Counted from the stretch's first letter, positions 15,894 through 25,059 are shown. The stretch: 64,000 nt of DNA from Micromonospora_G sp044901685 (GCF_044901685.1 NZ_JBJDPS010000001.1:620001-684000), one strand, 5' to 3'. Program-made: numbers and translations. The notes: generated by a model not told the origin, from the sequence alone.

Positions 15894-16946
15894 TCAATCG
15901 GCACCGTACTCCGGTTGAGGTGCTGCGCTGGTCGGTGCTGGGCCGGTTGACTCGCGTACGGTCAGGGTCGCGGGCAGGATGACCGCCGGTCGGGTCTGCT
16001 CCGTCGTCGGGTGTTCGAGGCGGGCGAGCAGCATCGACACCGCGACCTCGCCGGCCTGTTGGATCGGGGCGGCGAGGGTGGTCAGCGGCGGGTGGCTGAA
16101 GTCGGCGCCGAAGATGTCGTCGCAGCCGACCACGCTCAGGTCCTCCGGCACCCGCACGCCGCGTTGGCGTAGCCGGGGGAGCATGCCGATGGCGAACAGG
16201 TCGTTGAAGCAGACGCAGGCGGTGGCGCCGGAGGTGAGCACCGCGTCGGCCACCGCCGCGCCGGAGCCGCGTCCACGGGGGAACGGTCCGACCCGCCGGA
16301 AGCGCCGGCCGCGCCGCAGCCCGGCTGTGCACATCGCCCGCCACCGGGCGTGGTTGGACCAGGAGTTGTCCGGCCCGGCGACGTACACGATGTCGCGGTG
16401 GCCGAGGCCGACCAGGTGCTCCACGGCCAGCCCGATGCCGGTCGGGGTGTCGATCACGACGCTCTGCACCCCGCGTACGTTGCGGTTGACCGTGACCAGC
16501 GGGATCTGTCCGGCGAGGGTGGCCAGCTCCCGTTCCGGCAGTCGGGAGGCGGTCAGGATGGCGCCGTCGAGGGAACGGCGCATCTTGTGCAGCATCTCGG
16601 CCTCGTGCGCGCCGGAGTCCTCGGTGTCGATCAGGAGCTGCGCATAGCCGGCCGCCTTGAGTCGCTGCTGGGCACCCCGGATCAGGCCGAAGTAGAACGG
16701 GTTTGTCACGTCGGAGACCAGGACCGCGATGGTCCCGGTCCGACCGGAGATCAGCGCCCGCGCCTGGGAGTTCGGTACGTAGTTCAGCTCCCGCGCGGCG
16801 GCCTGGATGCGTGCCCTGGTGGCGGCGCTCACCCGACCGGGTTTGTTCAACGCACGGGAGACCGTCGACGGCACCACGCCGGTGACCCGGGCGATGTCGG
16901 TGATGGTGACCGGGCGGGTGCGACCGGCGCCGTCGGTGCTGGTCAT
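15894..16946 (-). CDS. LacI family transcriptional regulator
   Basis: The 350-residue repressor has the LacI helix-turn-helix VTITDIARVTGVVPSTVSRA at about residues 12-31, with the hinge ELNYVPNSQARAL, and a periplasmic-binding-like sugar sensor (TIAVLVSDVTNPFYFGLIRG, VVIDTPTGIGLAVEHLVGLG, VVGCDDIFGADFSHPPLTTL). It is divergent from the sugar ABC operon and probably controls it. I prefer ATG 16946 because an ATG at 16982 would lie inside the operator. Confidence 0.9.
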   Translation of the reverse strand: MTSTDGAGRTRPVTITDIARVTGVVPSTVSRALNKPGRVSAATRARIQAAARELNYVPNSQARALISGRTGTIAVLVSDVTNPFYFGLIRGAQQRLKAAGYAQLLIDTEDSGAHEAEMLHKMRRSLDGAILTASRLPERELATLAGQIPLVTVNRNVRGVQSVVIDTPTGIGLAVEHLVGLGHRDIVYVAGPDNSWSNHARWRAMCTAGLRRGRRFRRVGPFPRGRGSGAAVADAVLTSGATACVCFNDLFAIGMLPRLRQRGVRVPEDLSVVGCDDIFGADFSHPPLTTLAAPIQQAGEVAVSMLLARLEHPTTEQTRPAVILPATLTVRESTGPAPTSAAPQPEYGAD

Positions 16947-16964
16947 CTCGACACGCAACCACGC

Positions 16965-16992
16965 TTTGGCAAACGTTGGCAAACGATTGCCG
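16965..16992. promoter_or_regulatory. LacI-type operator between regulator and sugar operon
   Basis: Two CG-centred half-palindromes lie side by side: GGCAAACGTTGGC (16968-16980) and GGCAAACGATTGCC (16979-16992), the latter with perfect 5-bp arms GGCAA/TTGCC. CG-centred palindromes are typical of LacI-family sites. The position between the divergent regulator and the binding-protein gene suggests control of both. Confidence 0.7.
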
Positions 16993-17065
16993 TCGATCGT
17001 CGTCGATTGTTACGGTCCCGTGAAATCCGAGGGTGATGCTCCCTCCCGCGAAGGAGTTGAGCTAG

Positions 17066-18391
17066 ATGACGACGCGACGAACCCTGGCCGGTCTGGCCGG
17101 TCTGGTCCTGGTGGGTCTGAGCCTGACCGCCTGCGGCGACGACGCCGGTTCGGGTGGCGCCGGGACCAGCCTCCAGGTGCTGGTCCAGGCCAACTCGATC
17201 TATCCCGAGCAGCAGCGGCAGTGGTTCTCCGACGTCTCCGCCCGGTTCGCCGCCGAGACCGGGGTGACCGTACGGTTCGAGACGTTCGCGACCCCGAACG
17301 ACGAGCTGACCAAGATCCAGACCTCGGTCCTCTCCGGTCAGGGGCCGGACGTCTACTCCCTCGGCACCACCTTCACCCCGACCGCGTACGCCACCGGCGC
17401 CTTTGTCGAACTCACCGCCGACGACTGGGCGAAGATCGGTGGACGGGAGAAGTTCCTCCCCGCCACGCTCGGCATCTCCGGACCGGAGGCGGGCAAGGAG
17501 GTCGGCGTACCGTTCGCCAGCCGGCCGTTTGTCATGGCGTACAACAAGGAGTTGCTGGCCTCGGCCGGGATCGACCGTCCGGCCGAGAGTTGGGACGGCC
17601 TGCGTGAGCAGGCCCGGCGGCTCACCACCGGCGGCCGGTACGGGCTCGCCGTCGCCTACGCCGACTCCTTCGACCCGTGGAAGTTCATCTGGGCGATGGC
17701 CGTGCAGGCGGGCAACCCGCTGGTCAGCGGCGCGACGCTGCGGCTGGACGACCCGACCACGCTCGCGGCCTACCGCACCTACCTGGGCTGGCTGGCGACC
17801 GACAAGGTGGTCGACCCGGCCGCCGTCGGTTGGAAGAACGCCCAGGCCATCGCGGCGTTCGCGGCCGGCAAGGCGGCCTTCCTGCCGATGGTCTCGGCCA
17901 CCTCCAAGGTGACCCTGGACAAGTCGCCGGTCGCCGGCAAGTACGGCTACGCGATCATGCCGACCGTCCCGCCCGGCGCCTCCGCCCCGCCCGCCGACGG
18001 TCGCCCGGCGACGAGCATCCTCTCCGGCGACAACCTGGTGGTGGCGAAGTACAGCAAGAACAAGGATGCCGCGCTCAGGCTGGTCAAACTGCTCACCGAC
18101 CCGGAGACGCAGGGCGCCTACTACCGGACCTTCGGCGAGCTGCCGACCAACGCCGAGGCCGCCGCCGCCCTGGCCAGCGACCCGGCCCTCGCCGCCGTGG
18201 TCGACTCCTCCTCGAAGTCGGTCGGCACACCGTTCACCGGGGCCTGGAGTCAGATCCAGCTCGCCCTGGTCAACGTGGTGGTCCAGTCCGTCCCGGCGCT
18301 GGCCGCCGGTCGGATCGACGAGGCGAAGCTGCGGTCGTTGCTCGCCGAGGCGCAGACCACCGGCCAGGCCGCGCTGGACAAGGCCAAGTGA
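17066..18391 (+). CDS. Sugar ABC transporter substrate-binding lipoprotein
   Basis: The 441-residue protein has a twin-arginine-like start (MTTRRTLAG), a lipobox LTAC and a family 1 extracellular solute-binding domain (VQANSIYPEQQRQWFSDVSA, LTKIQTSVLSGQGPDVYSLG, VPFASRPFVMAYNKELLASA). It should bind a mono- or oligosaccharide for the two permeases downstream. AAGGAG precedes the ATG. The stop is coupled to the first permease through GTGA. Confidence 0.9.
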   Translation: MTTRRTLAGLAGLVLVGLSLTACGDDAGSGGAGTSLQVLVQANSIYPEQQRQWFSDVSARFAAETGVTVRFETFATPNDELTKIQTSVLSGQGPDVYSLGTTFTPTAYATGAFVELTADDWAKIGGREKFLPATLGISGPEAGKEVGVPFASRPFVMAYNKELLASAGIDRPAESWDGLREQARRLTTGGRYGLAVAYADSFDPWKFIWAMAVQAGNPLVSGATLRLDDPTTLAAYRTYLGWLATDKVVDPAAVGWKNAQAIAAFAAGKAAFLPMVSATSKVTLDKSPVAGKYGYAIMPTVPPGASAPPADGRPATSILSGDNLVVAKYSKNKDAALRLVKLLTDPETQGAYYRTFGELPTNAEAAAALASDPALAAVVDSSSKSVGTPFTGAWSQIQLALVNVVVQSVPALAAGRIDEAKLRSLLAEAQTTGQAALDKAK

Positions 18392-19281
18392 GCGGTACGC
18401 GGCAGCGCCAGCGTCCGCTCTGGATGCTGATCCCCGGCGGGCTGCTGACCCTCGTGGTGATCGTCGTCCCGCTGCTCACCGCGCTCTACATCTCCCTGCT
18501 CGACCTGGACCAGTACTCGATCCGGCAGTGGGTCGGGGCGCCCTTCGTGGCGCTGGAGAACTACGTCGAGGCGGTACGCGCCTCGCACCTGCCGCACGCC
18601 GTCGCCGTCAGCCTCGGGTACGCGCTGCTCGCCACCGTGTTCACGCTGCCGCTGGGGGTCGCCGCCGCGCTCGCCACCCACGACCGGTTCCGGGGACGGG
18701 CGTTCGTACGCTCGATCTTCCTGGTGCCGTACGTGCTGCCGGCCTTTGTGGTCGGCACCGTCTGGCGGATCATCCTGCAACCCGACGGGGTGGCGGATTC
18801 GGTGCTCGGGCAGCTCGGGGTAGCGCCCGGACTCTGGCTCAACGGGCCGCGCAGCTTCTGGGCACTGGTCATCGTGCAGGTCTGGACCGCCTGGCCGCTG
18901 GTGTACCTGCTGGCGGTCTCGGGGCTGCACACCGTCGACCCGATGGTGCACGAGGCCGCCGCGCTCGACGGTGCCGGCTGGTGGGCCAAGCTGCGCCACG
19001 TGGTCGCGCCCTACCTGCGTGGCCCGGTCTCGCTGGCACTGGTCATCTCGTTCCTGCACCACGTCAACAACTTCACCCTCCCGTTCGTGCTGTTCGGGGT
19101 GCCGAGCCCGCGCGACGTGGAGGTGCTGCCGGTGCTGACGTACGTGGAGAGTTTCCAGAACTTCCGGTTCGGGCTGAGCGCCGCGATGGCGGTCTTCTCG
19201 CTGGTGCTGGTCGCCATCCCGATCGCGGTCTACCTGCGGGCGGTCCGACTCGACACCGGAGACGAGGGCCGTACGCCATGA
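18388..19281 (+). CDS. Sugar ABC transporter permease (MalF type)
   Basis: The 297-residue protein has six predicted membrane helices and the permease loop EAAALDGAGWWAKLRHVVAP that docks onto the ATPase. The GTG start overlaps the binding-protein stop and the TGA overlaps the next permease start. It forms the translocation channel with the downstream permease. Confidence 0.92.
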   Translation: MSGTRQRQRPLWMLIPGGLLTLVVIVVPLLTALYISLLDLDQYSIRQWVGAPFVALENYVEAVRASHLPHAVAVSLGYALLATVFTLPLGVAAALATHDRFRGRAFVRSIFLVPYVLPAFVVGTVWRIILQPDGVADSVLGQLGVAPGLWLNGPRSFWALVIVQVWTAWPLVYLLAVSGLHTVDPMVHEAAALDGAGWWAKLRHVVAPYLRGPVSLALVISFLHHVNNFTLPFVLFGVPSPRDVEVLPVLTYVESFQNFRFGLSAAMAVFSLVLVAIPIAVYLRAVRLDTGDEGRTP

Positions 19282-20198
19282 CCCGCCTGACCGAAGCCCC
19301 GACCCGCCGTTCGCGCATCACCACCACGGCCCGGTCCGGCCGGGCAGCGGAGATCAACCGGCTGCTGCCCACCCCGCTGCGGGCACTGGTCCTCGCGATC
19401 CTGCTGCTGGTGGTCGGCGCGCCGCTGCTCTACATGTTCCTCGCCTCGATCAACTCCGATCTCGCGGTGGCCGCCGGGGAGTTCCTGCCGCGCGACCCCG
19501 ACCTCGGCAACTACAGCCGGATCTGGTCCACCACCGACCTCGGCCCCGGACTGCTCAACAGCGTGCTGGTGGCCGGCGTCGTCGCGGTGGTCTGCGCGCT
19601 GGTCTCGGTGGTCACCGCGTACGTCCTGGTCCGGGTCGCCTTCCGGGGCCGGGTCGCGATCCTGCGCGGGCTGCTGGCGTTGCAGACCATCCCCGGCACC
19701 CTGATGCTGCTGCCGGTCTTCGTGCTCTTCGCCAGTGCCTCGACGCTGCTCGGGGTGCCGGTCATCGGCACCAGGTGGGCCCTGTTCCTCACCTATCTGA
19801 CCTTCGGCCTGCCCTTCTCCACCTGGGTCATGGTCACCTACCTGCGTGGCCTGCCCCGCGAGCTGGACGAGGCCGCCCGGGTCGACGGCGCGTCGTCCTG
19901 GCACGTGCTGACCCGGATCATCGTGCCGCTGAGCTGGCCCGGTCTCACCGTGTCGGCCATCTTCGCCTTCCTGCTCGGCTGGAACGACGTGCTCTTCGCC
20001 TCCGTACTGACCAACCCGGAGACCCGTACCGCGGCGGTGTCGTTGCAGATCTTCGGCGCCACCCAGGAGGGCGGCGCCATCCCGGTGTACGGCCAGCTCA
20101 TGGCGGCGGCGCTGGTCTGCGCCGTACCGGTGGTCACGCTCTATCTCTTCTTCCAGCGTTACCTGGTCAGTGGCCTCACCACGGGCGGGGTCAAATGA
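19278..20198 (+). CDS. Sugar ABC transporter permease (MalG type)
   Basis: The 306-residue inner-membrane protein has six membrane helices and the EAA loop EAARVDGASSWHVLTRIIVP, followed by WPGLTVSAIFAFLLGWNDVL, typical of MalG-type subunits. The ATG overlaps the upstream stop (ATGA) and its TGA overlaps the next start. No ATP-binding gene follows, so an ATPase encoded elsewhere (an MsiK-like shared subunit) is inferred. Confidence 0.92.
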   Translation: MTRLTEAPTRRSRITTTARSGRAAEINRLLPTPLRALVLAILLLVVGAPLLYMFLASINSDLAVAAGEFLPRDPDLGNYSRIWSTTDLGPGLLNSVLVAGVVAVVCALVSVVTAYVLVRVAFRGRVAILRGLLALQTIPGTLMLLPVFVLFASASTLLGVPVIGTRWALFLTYLTFGLPFSTWVMVTYLRGLPRELDEAARVDGASSWHVLTRIIVPLSWPGLTVSAIFAFLLGWNDVLFASVLTNPETRTAAVSLQIFGATQEGGAIPVYGQLMAAALVCAVPVVTLYLFFQRYLVSGLTTGGVK

Positions 20199-21457
20199 CC
20201 GGCGCCCCGATCCCCGCGTTCGACGATCGGAGAACGGACCGTATGAACTCCGGCAGCACCGACGCCCCCGCCCCGATCGAGGTCGCCATCGTCGGTGCCG
20301 GCATCATCGGCGCCAACCACGCCGAGGCCGTGCACCGCCATCCCCGACTGCGGGTCGCCGCGCTGGTCGACCCGGTCGAGGCGGCCACCGCCGACCTGGC
20401 CGACCGGATCGCCTCGGCCACCGGCACCCCGGCGCCGCACCGCTACCCGACGCTGGAATCCGCACTAGCCGACCACCCGGTCGGCCTGGTGGCCATCTGT
20501 ACGCCGAGCGGGCTGCACGCCCCGCTCGCCGAACAGGCCCTGGCCGCCGGTGCCCACGTCGTCATCGAGAAACCGTTGGAGGTCAGCCTCCGCCGGGCCC
20601 GCAAACTCGCCGAACTCGCCGCCGGTGCGCGGGCGCGGGGACTGGTCGTCTCCGTGGTCAGTCAGCACCGCTTCGACCCGGCCAGCGTGGCCGTGGCGCA
20701 GGCCGTCGCCAACGGCCAACTCGGGCCGATCACCTCGGCGGTGGCGTCCGTCCCGTGGTGGCGCGAGCAGGACTACTACGACTCGGCCGGTTGGCGCGGC
20801 ACCTGGGCGTACGACGGCGGCGGCGCGCTGATGAACCAGGGCGTGCACACCGTCGACCTGCTGCTCTGGCTGCTCGGTCGACCGGTGGAGGTCTCCGCCC
20901 AGACCGCGCGACTGGCCCATCACGGCATCGAGGTCGAGGACGTGGCGGTGGCGACCGTCCGGTTCCGGTCCGGCGCGCTGGCGGTGCTGCACGCGACGAC
21001 GGCCGCGTACCCGGGTCTCGGGGTCCGGCTCCAGGTGCACGGCTCCCGGGGCAGCGCGGTCATCCACGACGACCAGCTCGAGTACTTCCACGTCGCGGAC
21101 GACGCCGAGCCGGGCGGGGCGGTCCGTTCGGTCGCCGCCACCCGTACGCCGAACCAGGCCGCCGCGCGGGTGCCGGCGGCCGACCTGCGTGGGCACCCCA
21201 GGGCGGCGGAGGGCTTTGTCCTCGGCCACCTGCGCCAGTACGACGACGTGGTCGACGCGATCGAGCGGAAGCGGCCACCGGGCGTCCGGGTCGAGGACGG
21301 CCTGCTCGCGCTCGCCCTGGTCGAGGCGGTCTACCGGTCCGCCGCCCTGGCCCGACCGGTCTCCTTCGACGAGGTTCTGGGCGGCCGTTACGACGACGTG
21401 CCCGGCGCGGTGGGTCCGGTCGCGGCGGCGACCGGGGAACGGGAGTGGCCGGCATGA
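20195..21457 (+). CDS. Gfo/Idh/MocA family oxidoreductase
   Basis: The 420-residue protein has an N-terminal NAD(P)-binding Rossmann fold (VAIVGAGIIGANHAEAVHRH near residue 30) and the conserved VVIEKPLEVSLRRARKLAEL motif whose EKP contacts the cofactor. The C-terminal part has the GGGALMNQGVHTVDLLLWLL motif with the usual catalytic His. It likely oxidises a sugar or inositol-like substrate. It is coupled to the permease by ATGA; ATG 20243 is an alternative start with a more typical N-terminus. It and the next gene form the catabolic arm of the cluster. Confidence 0.88.
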   Translation: MTGAPIPAFDDRRTDRMNSGSTDAPAPIEVAIVGAGIIGANHAEAVHRHPRLRVAALVDPVEAATADLADRIASATGTPAPHRYPTLESALADHPVGLVAICTPSGLHAPLAEQALAAGAHVVIEKPLEVSLRRARKLAELAAGARARGLVVSVVSQHRFDPASVAVAQAVANGQLGPITSAVASVPWWREQDYYDSAGWRGTWAYDGGGALMNQGVHTVDLLLWLLGRPVEVSAQTARLAHHGIEVEDVAVATVRFRSGALAVLHATTAAYPGLGVRLQVHGSRGSAVIHDDQLEYFHVADDAEPGGAVRSVAATRTPNQAAARVPAADLRGHPRAAEGFVLGHLRQYDDVVDAIERKRPPGVRVEDGLLALALVEAVYRSAALARPVSFDEVLGGRYDDVPGAVGPVAAATGEREWPA

Positions 21458-22320
21458 GGTTCTCGGTGTTCACCGCGTCCACCCCCGAGTGGAGCCCGGC
21501 CCAGGCGGCGAACGCGCTGGCGGCGCAGGGCTGGGACGGCATCGAATGGCGGGTCACCGACCAGGAGCCGGCGGCCGAGCCGGGGTTCTGGGCCGGCAAC
21601 CGGGCGACCTGGCCGCTGCGTGGGCTGGAGGAGCGGTTGACCGAGATCGCCCGGATCACCCGGGCCGCCGGGCTGGCCTTCTCCGGTCTCGGCGGATACG
21701 TCCCCAGCCGGGACCGGCGCAACGTGGAGCGGCTGCTCAACGCCACCGCCGTGCTCGGCGCCGGCCGGGTCAGGGTGACGATGCCGCCGCTCGGTGGCGG
21801 CCGGTACCCGGAGCTGTTCGACGCCACCCGTCGTGACCTGGAGTGGGCCGCCGAGCGGGCCGCCACGTACGGGGTGAGCGTGCTGGTCGAACTGCACCAC
21901 CGCACCATCGTGGCGTCGGCGTCGGCCGCGATCCGGCTGGTCGACGGGCTGGACCCGGACCGGGTCGGGGTGATCCACGACATCGGCAACCTGGTCATCG
22001 AGGGGTACGAGGACTACCTCGCGGCGTTCGAGATGCTCGGCCCGTACCTGGCCCACGTGCACGTGAAGAACGTGGCGTGGCGGCCGGTGGGCCGGCGCCC
22101 GGACGGTTCGACCGCCTGGGCCGAGCAGTGGTCGCCGCTGCCGGACGGGCAGGCGGACCTGGGCGCGTACTTCGACGCGCTGGCCGGGGTCGGTTACGAC
22201 GGCTGGGTCACGGTCGAGGACTTCTCCACCGTGCAGCCGCTCGCCGAACGTACCCGGGACAACCTGGCGTACCTGCGCGGCCTGGTCGACCGGCGTCGCT
22301 CGGCCGGGCCGCCCGGGTAG
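21454..22320 (+). CDS. Sugar phosphate isomerase/epimerase (TIM barrel)
   Basis: The 288-residue protein fits the xylose isomerase-like TIM barrel family (IolE/IolI-type). Metal-ligand regions are visible at VLVELHHRTI, VGVIHDIGNLV, YLAHVHVKNVAW and GWVTVEDFS. It likely isomerises or dehydrates the product made by the adjacent dehydrogenase. The ATG overlaps the oxidoreductase stop (ATGA), the last coupled gene of the operon. Confidence 0.85.
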   Translation: MRFSVFTASTPEWSPAQAANALAAQGWDGIEWRVTDQEPAAEPGFWAGNRATWPLRGLEERLTEIARITRAAGLAFSGLGGYVPSRDRRNVERLLNATAVLGAGRVRVTMPPLGGGRYPELFDATRRDLEWAAERAATYGVSVLVELHHRTIVASASAAIRLVDGLDPDRVGVIHDIGNLVIEGYEDYLAAFEMLGPYLAHVHVKNVAWRPVGRRPDGSTAWAEQWSPLPDGQADLGAYFDALAGVGYDGWVTVEDFSTVQPLAERTRDNLAYLRGLVDRRRSAGPPG

Positions 22321-22365
22321 CGTACCGTCGGCGCGCTTCCCCCGGGCCGGCTCACCGATGTCAAT

Positions 22366-22385
22366 ACGACCGGTCGTTTTATACT
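22366..22385 (+). promoter_or_regulatory. Promoter with 12-bp palindrome before tehA-like gene
   Basis: The perfect palindrome ACGACCGGTCGT (22366-22377) is followed after two bases by TATACT (22380-22385), a near-consensus -10 box. The GTG start at 22392 is only six bases beyond, so the transcript may be leaderless. The palindrome would block polymerase when bound; a TetR-like repressor is the likely binder, but none is adjacent. Confidence 0.6.
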
Positions 22386-22391
22386 CGACCC

Positions 22392-23390
22392 GTGACAGTC
22401 GTGTCTGAAGCGAAGAGTCCCGCCCCGGTCGGCGGCCCTTCTCCCCGGCAGTTCCCCCTCAACCAGTTCGGCATCGCCTTCGGCCTCTCCGGGCTCGCCG
22501 GCACCTGGACCGCCGCGTCGACCGCGCTCGGCCTGGACCGGGCGGCGGCGAACCTGCTCTGGATCGTGGCGGCGCTCACCTGGGTGATCAGCATCGTCCA
22601 CTACCTGATCGCGGCCCGCACCTTCCGGCGCGTGATCGACGACATGGCCCATCCGGTGCTGGGACCGTTCGCCGCCCTGGTGCCGACCACCGGCATGCTG
22701 CTCGGCGCCAGCCTCGACCACTCCGCGCCAACGGCCGCCCGTACGGTCGTGGTCGTCATGTTCGTCGGAGCCACCCTCGTCGCGGCCCTGTTCGTGACCG
22801 GACTGCTCACCCACACCCGGGACATCGACCGGCTGCACGCCGGATACCTGCTGCCGACCGTCGCGGCCGGGCTGATCGGCGCGCAGTCACTGGCCACCGT
22901 CGGCCTGCACCGGGCGGCCGTCGGGTCGTTCGCGGTCGGCATCCTGATGTGGCTGCTGATCGGCGCGGCGATCCTGGCCCGGCTGGCCTTCCGGCCGGCG
23001 CTGCCCGACGCGCTGGTGCCCACCCTGGCGATCCTCTCGGCCCCGCCGGCGGTGGCCGGCAACGCCTGGTTCGCGATCAACGGTGGTCGGGTCGACCTGT
23101 TCCAGGAGGCCCTGTTCGGCACCTTCGTGCTGCTCCTGCTGGTGCAGTTCGCGCTGGTCAGGACGTACGCCCGACTGCCGTTCACGCTCGGCTTCTGGGC
23201 GCTGACCTTCACCACCGCGGCCAGCGCGACCTACGGCATCCACTGGCTCGCCGAGACGGACGTCCCCGCGGCGGGTGGCTGGGAGGCCGTGGTCCTCGGC
23301 GCCGCCACGCTGCTCATCGGTTGGGTGGCCGCCCGTTCGATCATCTTCGTACGCGGCAACCGCCGGGCGGCCCGCCCGAGTCACGCCTAG
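22392..23390 (+). CDS. TehA/SLAC1-family transporter
   Basis: The 332-residue membrane protein has about ten predicted helices with the SLAC1/TehA pattern (QFGIAFGLSGLAGTWTAAST at the start, then VLGPFAALVPTTGMLLGASL). Bacterial members are linked to tellurite resistance or act as anion or dicarboxylate channels. The GTG at 22392 is chosen; a second GTG is at 22401. Its promoter carries a palindromic operator, so its expression is probably repressor-controlled. Confidence 0.75.
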   Translation: MTVVSEAKSPAPVGGPSPRQFPLNQFGIAFGLSGLAGTWTAASTALGLDRAAANLLWIVAALTWVISIVHYLIAARTFRRVIDDMAHPVLGPFAALVPTTGMLLGASLDHSAPTAARTVVVVMFVGATLVAALFVTGLLTHTRDIDRLHAGYLLPTVAAGLIGAQSLATVGLHRAAVGSFAVGILMWLLIGAAILARLAFRPALPDALVPTLAILSAPPAVAGNAWFAINGGRVDLFQEALFGTFVLLLLVQFALVRTYARLPFTLGFWALTFTTAASATYGIHWLAETDVPAAGGWEAVVLGAATLLIGWVAARSIIFVRGNRRAARPSHA

Positions 23391-23463
23391 CGCCGCCGCG
23401 ACGGCGACCGGGTCGGAAGTCGTGGTGCCCGGCCGCCCGTGACGGCTCGGAGCTGCCCGCGAA

Positions 23464-23490
23464 TTGACGTGACCCCGGTCACGTACAAAT
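23464..23490 (+). promoter_or_regulatory. Promoter with 18-bp palindrome before padC
   Basis: A TTGACG -35-like box (23464-23469) overlaps the palindrome ACGTGACC-CC-GGTCACGT (23467-23484), with perfect 8-bp arms, and an AT-rich ACAAAT follows as a possible -10. The site lies 66-83 bases before the decarboxylase ATG, where a repressor would block transcription. Confidence 0.6.
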
Positions 23491-23549
23491 TGTGCCCGGC
23501 GATGTCACGCCTTGGAGATGAAGCGAGCTCCAAGAAAGGTGCAGAGCCC

Positions 23550-24062
23550 ATGTCCTATGCCGACACTCCCGCCACCGGCCCGGTCCCCCCACAGGATCTC
23601 TCCGGAATTGTCGGACGGCGGCTGATCTACACGTACGCCAACGGCTGGCAGTACGAGATGTACGTGAAGAACGACCACACCATCGACTACCGCATCCATT
23701 CCGGTCCCGTCGGTGGCCGCTGGGTGAAGGGCCAGAACGTCGATCTGGTCATGTTGACGCCGGGCGTCTACAAGGTGTCCTGGAACGAACCCACCGGCAC
23801 CTCCGTGGTGGTCAACATCATTCCCGAGCAGCGTGTCGTCCACGGGGTCATCTTCTTCCCGGACTGGGTGAAGAACAACGGCGCGCGCACGGTGGTGTTC
23901 CAGAACGACCACCTCGACGAGATGCGCGCCTACCGTGACGCCGGTCCCACGTACCCGATCCACGTGGTCGCGGAGTTCGCCACGATCACGTTCGTCGAAC
24001 ACGTCGGCGAGGACAACGAGCAGGTCATCTCCGTCGCGCCCGCGAAGCAGCCGGTGGAATGA
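23550..24062 (+). CDS. padC: Phenolic acid decarboxylase
   Basis: The 170-residue protein matches the PAD family along its length: GRRLIYTYANGWQYEMYVKN, YRIHSGPVGGRWVKGQ, YKVSWNEPTGTSVVVNIIPE and VHGVIFFPDWV. These small dimeric beta-barrel enzymes decarboxylate p-coumarate, ferulate and caffeate to vinyl phenols without a cofactor, detoxifying plant phenolics. The conserved Tyr, Arg and Glu residues of the active site region are present (YTYANGWQYEMY; SWNEPTG). AAGGTG lies about ten bases before the ATG. A palindromic operator is in its promoter and a strong terminator follows. Confidence 0.9.
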   Translation: MSYADTPATGPVPPQDLSGIVGRRLIYTYANGWQYEMYVKNDHTIDYRIHSGPVGGRWVKGQNVDLVMLTPGVYKVSWNEPTGTSVVVNIIPEQRVVHGVIFFPDWVKNNGARTVVFQNDHLDEMRAYRDAGPTYPIHVVAEFATITFVEHVGEDNEQVISVAPAKQPVE

Positions 24063-24113
24063 TCCGATCGCGACGACCGGTGCGACGCACTCCGTAGCGA
24101 ATCGGACCGCTCA

Positions 24114-24150
24114 CCGTTCCGGTGTGATCCGAACGATCACACCGGAACGG
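24114..24150. terminator. Bidirectional terminator between padC and enoyl-CoA hydratase gene
   Basis: A perfect 16-bp stem (CCGTTCCGGTGTGATC at 24114-24129, partner 24135-24150) closes a CGAAC loop between the convergent stops at 24062 and 24162. Confidence 0.85.
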
Positions 24151-24161
24151 ATGTCGCGGTC

Positions 24162-24980
24162 CTAGAACTCGACGGCACGGGTGCCGAGCCGCTCCTCCAG
24201 GTCGCCCGGCTGTTGCAGGCCGGCACCGAAGGCGCCCTTCGCCCAGTCCCGGTACCGTGGCCCGGCGAGCCGGGTGGCGAAGGCCGCGGACTGGGGTGGG
24301 AATTCGCTCTCGTCGGGCAGGGTGAGGGCGTCCACCCACCCCTTCAACTCGCCCAGCGTCGCGCGGTCGAGCTTGGCGACCCGGTTGGCGAACGCGGTGA
24401 CGAAGGCGTCGAGTTCCGCGTCCGGGACCGCGCGGTTGACGTAGCCGTACCGCTCGGCGAGGTCGCCGTCGAAGTCCTCGGCCCCGGCGAGGATCTCCAG
24501 GGCCCGGCCTCGGCCGACCAGGCGGGGCAGGCGGGCCGGGGCGCCGCCGCCCGGCGGGACGCTGCCGGCGCCCATCTCGAACTGACCGATCAGGGTACGT
24601 TCCCGGCTGGCGAAACGGACGTCGGTGGCGAGCAGGAACTCACTGCCGGCCCCGCGTGCCCGGCCACGGATCTTGCTGACGCTGAGCACGGGCAGCCTGC
24701 TCAGGCGTACCAGGATGTCGACGAAGGGCTGCTGTCCGGTGACCGGCGCCGGTTGGTCGGCCAGGACCGACAGGTCGTCGGCGAGGTCCCAGTGGGCGAT
24801 GAAGTAGTCGGGGTTCGCGCTCTCGAACACGATGACGGTCAGGTCGGGATCTTTCTCGGCGGCGTCGAGCAGCGCGCGCATCTCGATGATCATCTGCCCG
24901 CCGAAGACGTTGACGGGCGGGTTGTCGAACGAGACGCGCCAGAACGACGGCGACTCCTTGGTGATGTTGAGCTGGGTCAT
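24162..24980 (-). CDS. Enoyl-CoA hydratase/isomerase family protein
   Basis: The 272-residue protein has the crotonase fold: FDNPPVNVFGGQMIIEMRAL at the N-terminus, then SVSKIRGRARGAGSEFLLAT and VRFASRERTLIGQFEMGAGS, the oxyanion-hole region. It is a soluble acyl-CoA enzyme of unknown substrate. ATG 24980 is favoured over 25007. It is divergent from the HxlR gene and convergent with padC. A role in further metabolism of phenylpropanoid acids is possible but only inferred from neighbours. Confidence 0.8.
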   Translation of the reverse strand: MTQLNITKESPSFWRVSFDNPPVNVFGGQMIIEMRALLDAAEKDPDLTVIVFESANPDYFIAHWDLADDLSVLADQPAPVTGQQPFVDILVRLSRLPVLSVSKIRGRARGAGSEFLLATDVRFASRERTLIGQFEMGAGSVPPGGGAPARLPRLVGRGRALEILAGAEDFDGDLAERYGYVNRAVPDAELDAFVTAFANRVAKLDRATLGELKGWVDALTLPDESEFPPQSAAFATRLAGPRYRDWAKGAFGAGLQQPGDLEERLGTRAVEF

Positions 24981-25059
24981 GGGGCGAGCATATACCCTGG
25001 GTTGCAAATCGGTAGTCAGATGGATAAGCTTCGTTTGGGCAGGTCAACGGGAGGTTCGA

